Below, piece by piece: positions 55,196 to 64,000 of a DNA stretch of 64,000 bases. Below the pieces are notes generated by a model, which did no database searches, had not been told where the DNA came from, and was given only the letters and a program-made list of their open reading frames with translations. Both the position numbers and the translations under genes were made by a program. The DNA is from Cytospora piceicola (lineage: Eukaryota; Ascomycota; Sordariomycetes; Diaporthales; Cytosporaceae): the NCBI GenBank assembly GCA_023375675.1, contig JALQBC010000023.1, positions 310,001-374,000 of the forward strand, in the 5' to 3' direction. The stretch's first letter is position 1. Every line of letters begins with the position of its first letter.

Positions 55196-56855
55196 TGTGA
55201 GGATACGCGTCGACGAGATACTGGGCGTGGAGTTTCCGAGGGGATGTCTTCAAATAAATGTTCAACAGTAGTAATTGAGGTGTGATACATAGGAGAAGAC
55301 CCACATATAGTCGTTCCTGGCGTCGTAGCTCCAAGTTCGTACTTGGACAAGTGCTTGATACTATAGTATGAGGCACTGCCTAGAACACCTCCTTGAGGTT
55401 ATAAGAAACCCCCACATGGAGATTCTGCAGGCCATGATCCTCTCCGACTATAACCAACCCTAGGGTACAAACACCGAGTATCAATGGAGTTCGACGTGGT
55501 GCGGATGTATCCGTAACACTGGCTACACAGTCAAATCTTCCAATGTCATCATATGTGCAGCCTGCCATTGCAGGGCTCTTTAAGTGATCATAATGGTGCT
55601 AATCCGTGAAGGTCAGCTCCATATACCAGAATAAGCCACGTAAATGAACCCTGTCGGTTGTACACCCATGTCTCGCTTGTCTGGAAACAGAGCAGGAGAC
55701 TGACCACTTGGATTAATAGCAATGGGCCACAAAGAGGCGCAGCAGAGTTTGACTTCTTCACCCCGACATCATCACGAAGTGGTACCTTGATGATAGCTGA
55801 TGATGGAAGTGGTAGCGCAGTTGTCGAATCGATGGAATGTTTGCTAACGCTTTTAGCCAAGGTTGAAACTCAGCCAATACCAACCGAAGAGGGGAGTCTA
55901 CCTCGCCCAGAACTAAGCACCTGGATTGAGGAGAACTTCCCTCGTGACCTAGTTTGATACTTCCCAGCAAACGAACCTACACGCCACCCCGGAAAGTCTT
56001 CGGTTGGAGAGGTCTTCTCGAAACTTATGTGGACATCATGTGGCGACTTCTTGAGGCTTGGTTATGTAGTACGTGTCCAACGTGTTGGGCGCTCGGCAGA
56101 GTTGTCATCTGCTCCAATATTCGGGGTTACTTGTGTTTTGCAATACCATGTTTGTTCGAAAGAAGCATTGAAGGTGATCTCGGGATCAAGTTGGAAGAGT
56201 GCGAACTGAGACGCGGCTTTGTTCCAATCCCTTTGCGGCATACGATTGACCGCGAGTTTCAAGTGTTCCAAGTTAAGAAAGCATGTACTCAGGTCTATAG
56301 CATAACGGTCGAATTGAAACACTGACACACTACCTAGGTATCCATGATGCCCTTCACGATGTCTTGTACTTCCACTGATGGAATTTCCTAGAAGGTATGC
56401 CTTCACCATTACTGTCACCATCACTATCACCCCATCCTCCTTTCACATCTGGGCTGCCAGTTCGATCGTGACTTTATGGACCAATTACTTGCCGAAGTCC
56501 CCTCCAAAACTTCGAAGACTACCAGTTACCCTCTAGTCGTCACTGGCCAGATGGTTCAAGGCGGGGAAGGAGTCGACAACTCGCAGTGGCGTGCTCGCAC
56601 TTGCACTTATAAGTCTACAACGTCACCCAAAATCTCCACGATGGCATCCATATTACTTTGAACACACCTGGTTCTTGATTCCATCGTCTTGGAAACCACG
56701 TTCCAGCAGAGCCTTCGCTCTCTTGAACGCTACAAAATCAACTTTTTGGATCGACCGCTGTAGGATAAAGGTGTGGTTTCCAAGAGTCATACAAGCAGAA
56801 AAATCCACACACTCGACCTCCGACCTCTCTTAGAACAGAACAACACAAACCCAAG
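55196..56855. other. Spacer with unresolved coding-like fragments
   Basis: 1.7 kb. A minus frame (55568 down to 55380, then on past a TAG) and a plus frame (55658-55957, ending LSTWIEENFPRDLV) look weakly protein-like, but no start, splice or family supports either. A CTAGGTA motif lies at about 56332-56341. The last 30 bp before 56856 is the permease leader. Confidence 0.45.
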
Positions 56856-58759
56856 ATGGTGACAGCCGAAAAGGGCTCGAACCCGGCGGCACCGCTCACT
56901 GCCTCAAATTTGGAGGAGCAAGCCAGCAATGCCAATGGCTCGTCTCCCGCAGCCCGCGCCATCGCCGAGGAGCCCTTGATGACCCGCCTGGGCCTGAGCC
57001 TCGACAGCTTCAAACCCCGAAACTATGGCCAGGGCATCGTCGAGCTCGACCGCGCCATGAAGGCGCGGCACCTGCACATGATTGCCATCGGTGGCTCGAT
57101 AGGTGCGGGTTTCTACGTCGGTTCGGGCGGTGCCTTGGCGACGGGTGGCCCTGGCTCGCTGTTGATCGACTTCCTGCTTATTGGAATCATGATGTTCAAT
57201 GTGGTATATGCGCTGGGGGAGATGGCTGTCATCTACCCCGTTTCGGGTGGTTTCTACACGTATTCGACCAGGTTTATTGATCCCAGCTGGGGCTTTGCCA
57301 TGGTGAGTGATGCTACCGGCCACCGGCCACTACGGGCGACACTTACCAAGCCTTTGTATCGGTATCCAGGTGCTGACATGTTGCATTGACTAGGGCTGGA
57401 ACTACGTCTTTCAATGGGCCATCGTCCTTCCCCTCGAACTCACCGTCTGCGGCCTAACGGTCCAATACTGGAACCCCAACATCTCCGTCGCAGTCTGGAT
57501 CTCCGTGTTCCTCGTCCTGATCATCATCGTCAACGTCTTCGGCACGATAGGCTACGCCGAAGAGGAGTTCTGGTCCTCCTGCCTCAAGCTCGCCGCTACC
57601 GTCGTCTTCATGCTCATCGCCCTGGTCCTCGTCCTCGGCGGCGGCCCGGACACAGGACAGTACGGCGAGTACTGGGGCGCCCGGCTCTGGCACGACCCCG
57701 GCGCGTTCAAGAACGGCCTCCGCGGCTTCTGCTCCGTCTTCGTCACGGCCGCCTTCGCCTTCAGCGGCACCGAGCTGGTCGGCCTGGCGGCCGCCGAGGC
57801 CGGCAACCCCGCCAGGGCCCTGCCCGGCGCCATCAAGCAGGTCTTCTGGCGCATCACCCTCTTCTACGTCCTCGGCCTGTTCTTCGTCGGCCTGCTCGTC
57901 GACTCGGACGACCCGGACCTGCTCGGCGCCAGCCCCTACGCCGACGTCAGCGCCTCGCCCTTCGTCCTGGTCGGCAAGTACGCCGGCCTCCGCGGCTTCG
58001 ACTCCTTCATGAACGTCATCATCCTCGTCTCGGTCGTCTCCATCGGCGTCTCGGGCGTGTACGGCGGGAGCCGCACCCTCACCGCCCTCGCGCAGCAGGG
58101 CTACGCCCCCAAGGCCTTTACGTATATCGACCGCTCCGGCCGGCCGCTCTGCAGCGTCTGCGTCATGCTGGCCTTCAGCCTCCTCGCCTACGTCAACCTG
58201 AACGCGAACGGGCCCACCGTCTTCTCCTGGCTGCTGGCCCTGTCCGGGCTCGCGGCGCTGTTCACCTGGGGGAGCATCTGTCTCGCGCACATCCGCTTCA
58301 GGGCGGCCTGGAAGTACCAGGGGCATACCCTGGACGAGATCCCGTTCAGGGCGGTAGGCGGCGTGTACGGGAGCTGGCTCGGGCTTGTCCTGGTCGTGCT
58401 CGTGTTTATAGCCCAGGTGCGTTGTTGTGTCCGCTGCCTGCCTCTCCGGCGCAGGAGCACGGGTCGTCTCTCGCTAACCTTGTTTACCCTGCACCTAACA
58501 GCTCTTTGTCGCCATCTGCCCGCCTGGGGGCGGCTTCAACGACGCCAAGGGTTTCTTCAAGGCGTACCTCGCCCTCCCCGTCGTCATATCCTTCTGGGTC
58601 TGTGGCTTCCTCTGGAAGCGCAAGGGGTGGCTCAGGACCAGGGACATCGACGTCGACGCGGGCCGCCGCGAGCTCGATTGGGATGCCATCCATGAGCACC
58701 AGGCACGCATTGCCGCTATGCCCATCTGGCGAAGGACTCTATATACTATGTTTGTGTGA
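56856..58759 (+). CDS. Amino acid permease (YAT/AAT family)
   Basis: Exons 56856..57302, 57394..58416 and 58502..58759 give 575 aa. Introns are 91 nt (GTGAGT...GACTAG) and 85 nt (GTGCGT...TAACAG); both fall between codons. This is a plasma-membrane proton/amino acid symporter with about 12 spans. The first span HLHMIAIGGSIGAGFYVGSG (73-92) and GEMAVIYPVSGGFYTYSTRF (121-140) are the APC/YAT signatures. Further marks are AFSGTELVGLAAAEAGNPAR (substrate-binding helix 6), GVYGGSRTLTALAQQGYAPK and the C-terminal RTRDIDVDAGRRELDWD, typical of fungal general permeases. Residues 1-65 are a cytosolic tail, where such transporters are ubiquitinated. The middle exon is very GC-rich. The preferred amino acid is not readable. 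Confidence 0.95.
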
Positions 58760-59991
58760 GTCGTGATAACCAACAGGGTCAAACGCTTAGGAGAGAGCCG
58801 AAGCTCACTGCAGTGTTCGGCTTTGTCGTGTAGCTAGGTTTGAGGTCAAAACAGTGCAGATGATGCTCGATTGGGGAGGGCGAGGGGCTTGTAGTCTGAT
58901 ACACCTGGAAGAACGTATGCTTACTGTACACTTTAAGGAATTAGCAATAAATTGTCCTCCCTAGCCATGAACCCGCGTGGCCGACAAATGTCGTTGTTGT
59001 GCCTGTCTCGTGGCAGACATCCATGTATCAATTTCGCAAAACAAATATCACAGCATGGGAAGATGGGACGAGGCACAGCAAAGATTGGATGCTTTCCTGT
59101 CATTAATCATGGTAACTATCAGAGAAGAAACTCGCTATGAGCTCCCATGGGACCATCATCGCTGCAATATTGCTTGCTCTTTTGGTCCGGGCTGCCGGGT
59201 GGCGCTTGCCCGAAAATGTAGGTACCCCCCCAACGAAATGCCGATTAGCCATGGCATTCTGGGGGTACAAGTGCTAAAACCCTCTTTCGTCTTTTCCAAG
59301 GTTTCCACTCTGTCGTGTCATATAACCTCGACATATCCAGATGCCGGGCCCCAATACTGAAACTTGGGGCTACCCAGAGGGAGAAACGAGAGGGCAGGCA
59401 AAGCAAGCCCAATAGGCGCCCCCCTCCCTCATAAAAAAAAGCAAAAACCACAGAAACAAGGGCACAAAAAAACGAAAGGTTGAAGACCTCGCCCCAAGAA
59501 ACTCCGTGTGATGATGATGCCCGGAGCGCCAACCCGATTTCCACCGATTCGTGTGATTGCCCTGGCATCTCTGCTTTTCCTCGAACACCAAACCCCAAAG
59601 CACAAAGAGAGATAGGAGAGTGTGCGCGTGTATGCGTCTTTGCACCTGTGTTTGTGCATGTATAGTGCCTCGGTAGAGGACACAGTGCCTCTGGTCGTCG
59701 ATCGTGGTGGCTGGCCATCATGGGCTGCCGCGAGGATCGTCTGTGTCGTTCGGCGGGATAAAGTCCGCTGCGTCGCATGCGGGGGTGAAAACATTGCTTT
59801 TCGAAAAAGAGGAACAGATAATATTGGGTATCAAAACAAGTTCGAGAAAAGCAAGTAAGGAGAATATTGTGGATGGTAAGCGATGTGTGTGGTAGGCAAT
59901 GCTGCCATACGTTTGAAAATCCAATGATAATGTGGTGTAAGGAAAATGGATGGTAGCACTGTGGTGCGTTGTCGTCGTTGATTGTTGTTGA
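58760..59991. other. Convergent spacer
   Basis: 1.2 kb between the permease (+) and the Ras GEF (-). It probably holds both 3' UTRs. No gene supported; the short ORFs have simple composition. Confidence 0.55.
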
Positions 59992-62900
59992 TCATGATTT
60001 TTCAGACCGGATACCTGTTTTCCTCCAGGAAAACATGTTCTGCCCGTTTGCAGACCCAGGGCTCTCGACGGGGGTCCGCTGAGCCTGCGTCTCCCTCGGC
60101 TCCAGCAGCAGACTCTTGCGGTAGTAGCTGACTTGGACATTCTTCTTGGGGTCCGACTCCCGGACGCGGTCCAGCTCGGCCTGGATCCAATCCTGCATGT
60201 CGGGAAGCTCGGTGATCCTGTACGAGACCTGGAACCTCTGGAGCTCGCCGATGATCTTGGCCGTACGCGAATGCTTGTCGTAGTTGACGACGGTCATATC
60301 CTTGCCGTCAGCGCCCTGCAGCTGCTTGGTTGCCGGGTTGCCAATATCAACGAAGGTGAGATCGGTGAGGAACATGCCCTGGAATGGAAGACACGGAGGG
60401 ACGTGCTCAGACAATTGGGCACGCAGTGCCTTGTGGTTCTGAGCTGGCTCGACGACAGCTTGCAGGGTCTTGAGCATCTCCCGTCGCTTGAGAGACACAA
60501 CGTCCCATGTTTTTCGGAGACGAGTGATGGTAGAGCTGTTGAGACTACAAATGATGGCCATGAGCGCGTCGTAGTTGTGGAGCTCCAGGCATTGGTGGCC
60601 AACCTTGATCCACTGCTTAATGACGGCAGCTCGCTTCTTGACCTCGTTGTAGTGCAGAATGGTCTCAGCGACGTAGTTGGACAAGTCTGTGGACAGCGCA
60701 GTCATAGCCTTGACGTTGGGAGAGCCGGCACCGGCCTTCTTCATCCATTCCGAGCCCAACAACTCTTCCGGCATGATGGCGCAGAATATGTTCATTTGCT
60801 TGATGGTCAGCTGACGAGCAATTTCCAATGGATCGAAGTCCAAGATTGCTGGACAGTTGCCGCCTGCCTTCCATGCAGCCAGAGAGTTGGCGTGGCTCTT
60901 GGTGAGCGCGGGCGCTGGCATGGGGGTGTCGACAACATGAGGTGAAATTGATGTGTTGCCCTTACCAACTGACGAGACAAAGCGCGGTACCAAGGTGGCA
61001 TGGGTAGCAGACACACGCTGCGTCAAGTCCAATAGACGTTTGCCTGCAGAAGGCAGAGCCTCGGTAAGCTTGACCTCGGCAAACGACTTGATCAGCGATA
61101 GCGAACCATGGTCCGTTTCATCGCGCCAGTGAGACTCCAGCCACTGCTTGAAGACGTTATACACCCTTAAGCGAACGGGACCAGCCATGCGAGGCGCATC
61201 GCCGACATATTCGAACCGGTCCACTAGAGCTTCAACGAGCTCCACCGGGGTGCAGAATAGTCGGAAAGTGAGGAAAAACGTAGAAACGAATATTGCGTCA
61301 GGTGTCGCTTCGTGAGTTGTCAAACGCTCCACCAGAGCTGGCAGAGAGCCACCAACCACTTGACCCTCCTTATTGAACATGAGTTCCTGTGCGTATGTCT
61401 TCTCCATAATTTTTGATTCCACCTCTTCCACCTCCTCGCCATTGCTGTTCGTGGCGCTCAATTCGGAAAGTGATGGCTGATTCTTCGGTGCGTGGTGCAA
61501 GTCTGGCGTGGTTGCGCGGGTAGATGTTTGGGACATGAGACTGGTCTCCGAGTCTCTGTTCAAGTATGCGCTGTTGGTCGCTGAGTTTGGCCCAACCAAG
61601 CTTTCACGTTGGTAGGAGGAGCGGCCATCGCTGTCAAATCCTGCGGAGGTATCTGATGGACTGCAATCTTCGGCAGGCAGAGCAGTAGTCGACAGTTTCG
61701 GTAGCGGTGGGAGGTTCGGGCGCATGGAAGAAATCGATGTTGTACTGTCGGAGGTATTTCCGTCGGAGAAACGGAGAGAATCTCGTCGAGGTGGAAGGAG
61801 CATGGGGAGTGGTTCAGGTCCTTCTGTTGAAGGGGAAGCCTTTCGGGGTACCTCTGGAAGCGGCTTGTCCTTAGGTAGAGGCTTGCTGAACGAGATAGGT
61901 TTTGCTGCTCGGATTTCTGGAATACTGGCAATGCTTCCTGCTCTTTCTCTCTCCTGCTCTATGGCATCCAAGACACCAAGGTCCAAATCGATCCCGAGAC
62001 TTCCATCTTCGAACTCGAGCTCAAAGTCACCTATCCTCTCAATGACCCATTTTGTCTTTGCCACACACTCGCCGGTTGCCCGAACGCAGCCGGTTGCTGC
62101 GGACAGTAATCTGTGGTTGTCCTGAGGAAAAATTATGTCGGCCATCTCGGCGCCGCTGTTGTAGAGCAAGATGTCGCTTGCAGCGTGCACCAGATCCAGG
62201 ATGCGGTCATACATGGCGGCGCGAGGCTGCTCTAATATTTCCTTGGTCAATGCACTGTGAGCACACACCACATCAACGACAATCAAAAGCTCTCCACCGG
62301 AAGTGGCCGACTGCTTGATAGCCAAAGCTAGATGCGGTCGCGCTTGCGATTGGAGGTGTAATCGACCGATAAAGGAGCCAAGGTGTGACAAGAAGGTGTC
62401 GTGGCTGGTAGATAGGCGTTCTGATACAAGGTTCTGGGGCCTGGAGAGTGGCGATGGTCCAGCGAGGGAAACCCTGTGGGCAATGTTGGAAGAAAGGCGG
62501 TTGAAGCTGACAGTTCTTTGGCTGTTCTGAGACAGTCGCGAACTTGTGCCAGTGGAGCGCCCAGTCGACAAACGGCTGTTGGTTGAGTTGGCTGTTTGTG
62601 TTTCGTCACTAGGTTCTGAAGTGGAAGACCCGTAGTCAGCCACACGGGAAGCTGCATCCGTCGAATTGCTGATGCTCCTGGCGTCGCCAAAAGTTGTCCG
62701 ATCTGCCGGAGGCGTTGGCGGAACGTAGCTTTCCTCCAGAACAGTCGGCATCAGAGTCACTGCCGGCGCCCGAGATTGCCTGTCTTCTTCCAGAACATCC
62801 AGGAACCGAACGCCCTTGGTGACGATCCTGAAGGCTTTCAATATCATTTCGTCGACGGAATTGTTCACCTCATCGGTAGGACTAGACATTTTCTGCTGCT

Positions 62901-63631
62901 CTTGTAAGCGCTTCGCCGTCTTCACCAACGAGGACAGTTCGGAAAGCAGCGATTTCCTGCCCCTGCGGAGACCTTCGTGTCTCTGGATGACAGACGACTC
63001 CCGCGTCAAGCAATTTGTTCGTTCCTGTGCGATTGTCAGCTACAAACTTGAAGATGACACGGATCAGCAGCCGAGAGCTACATTGACGTACCAGAAGGGA
63101 TCGCACACCGGCAATGATGCCCTTCATGAACTCCTGGTTGCCGAAGATCTCATTGTCATTGACGGCTGTGCTGCGACACAAGTCCCAAAAGTTTAGCAGC
63201 GCTTTCAACAGGTTTCGTGTCTCATCTGGATCGTATGCGTAGCAGTAATTTGTTGGTAGCCAGCCCCTTGCGCCCGACACGAGTAACGTGCCGTCTGCCC
63301 ATCCATTTGTGTGTATTGAATGTACCAGTACGACATCGCCCTCGTTCAACGGAAGCGTGACGGCAGAGCCGGTCATAGCATAGCTAGGGTGGAAGGGGTA
63401 GAAGGCGCGCAAGAAGCTGTGGAAGATGGGCGGGGGGTTGGAGGGCGAATTGAGGTCCTCTTGCGACCCTTCTGGGCTGGTAGGAGGAGTCATCTCTGAC
63501 TGGGAGTAGGGGTTCGTGGAGACGTGCTGGCTCGTCAAGGCATGGTTCACGGAGCCGGACTTCTTCTTTAGTATCGTAAGGGGCGCCACCTGCAAGCTCG
63601 ACCGGAAAGATTGTTCGCGCAGCAAAACCAT
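59992..63631 (-). CDS. CDC25: Cdc25-type Ras guanine nucleotide exchange factor
   Basis: Exons 63631..63092 and 63024..59992 give 1190 aa; the 67-nt intron has a GTACGT donor, a GCTGAC branch and a CACAG acceptor. It loads Ras with GTP upstream of adenylate cyclase and MAPK signalling. Order: SH3 domain at about 73-133 (RAFYPFHPSY, LNEGDVVLVHSIHTNGWADG, GWLPTNYC), a helical part, a Ser/Thr/Pro-rich linker (about 290-700), RasGEF_N at about 715-850 (VVGGSLPALVERLTTHE, FVSTFFLTFRLFCTPVELV) and the catalytic CDC25 domain at about 905-1140 (DPLEIARQLTIKQMNIFCAI, LELHNYDALMAIICSLNSS, LPFQGMFLTDLTFVDIGNP). Both the order and length match the fungal Cdc25 orthologue. The start is the first Met ahead of the SH3. 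Confidence 0.96.
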
Positions 63632-64000
63632 TGCTGTGGCAAGTTTAGGCGTGAAGACTCATGGGGAGCTGTGGTGGGTTTTTCTGTATGAAGATGGTTG
63701 GTCGGCGGCGCGACCAGACTTGATCCCGAATCCAAAAAAAGAAAAGGCCTTTGTCCCAATGCGCGAGCTCTCGAATGCCCCTTAGAAGGGTGTTCGGCGC
63801 CAAGGCAATTGCTGGACGAGCGGGGAAAGTTAGAATGAGCGCGAGATTCGATATCGAGTGTGTCCCTGGTCGTGGTTCCTTATTTGTGGCCCCGGATTTC
63901 TCCCCCAAAACGTAGCGAATGTGGACAGTTTCAGGTTTGCCCTGCAAGATTGTTGTTGTTTCGTCCGTGTATGAAAAGCAGTGTGTGTGAGCGAGGGTCG
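63632..64000. other. Upstream region of the Ras GEF
   Basis: 369 bp to the right edge. It should hold the leader and promoter of the minus-strand CDC25-type gene. No clear core element; nothing else seen. Confidence 0.5.

Noticed and set aside
55380..55957. Coding-like fragments on both strands between the LITAF-like gene and the permease
   Set aside because: Stops interrupt them, the strands conflict, and no family or start supports either.
57414..58766. 450-aa plus-strand ORF overlapping the permease
   Set aside because: Arg/Pro/Leu-rich shadow of the GC-rich permease exon in another frame.

Overview
The window is nuclear DNA of a filamentous ascomycete, most likely a Sordariomycete. The evidence is the protein set (PAC1/LIS1, VPS13, a Cdc25-type Ras exchange factor, a YAT/AAT amino acid permease, a gEgh16/MAS-type secreted protein, a fungal STAND N-terminal domain), introns of about 50-150 nt with GTRNGT donors, CTRAC/CTRAY branch sites and YAG acceptors, and long gene-poor spacers. 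I do not name a genus.

Layout. The left edge (1-4.5 kb) is dense: the 3' part of PAC1, an AKR7-type aldo-keto reductase, and a convergent gelsolin-repeat protein. From 4.6 to 21 kb the DNA is sparse and accessory-looking. It holds a broken gene with weak Tse2-like similarity, a mitochondrially targeted unknown protein, an O-methyltransferase that converges on an ACMSD-type decarboxylase, a secreted Egh16-like protein and a disordered unknown protein. At 21.8-23.3 kb lies a TMEM69-like (DUF3429) mitochondrial membrane protein with a long Lys/Asp/Glu tail coded by tandem DNA repeats. A clean non-autonomous DNA transposon (426 bp, terminal inverted repeats of about 57 bp, 9-bp target duplication) sits at 24.6-25.0 kb. 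VPS13, the bulk lipid-transfer protein, fills 26.0-35.8 kb.

The right part holds a two-exon unknown gene (37.2-38.2 kb), a CM1/Cnn_1N microtubule-organising protein (39.4-42.4 kb), a 4.4-kb spacer, a GC-rich SAM methyltransferase (46.9-47.6 kb), a 1058-aa protein with a fungal STAND N-terminal domain but no NACHT/NB-ARC domain, a small protein with five exact-period CCFS octapeptides, an AT-rich stretch, a partly readable LITAF-like gene, a GC-rich amino acid permease and a Cdc25-type Ras GEF.

How the genes relate. Most are independent housekeeping genes: dynein regulation, actin, lipid transfer, microtubule nucleation, Ras signalling and amino acid uptake. The only pair that suggests a shared pathway is the O-methyltransferase and the decarboxylase, both common tailoring enzymes for aromatic acids; no polyketide or peptide synthase lies in the window. 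I found no rRNA, no convincing tRNA and no CRISPR. Splice models were made by eye from splice signals and frame continuity. The most unusual items are the CCFS-repeat protein, the STAND-N protein, the LITAF-like locus and the transposon with its perfect target duplication.
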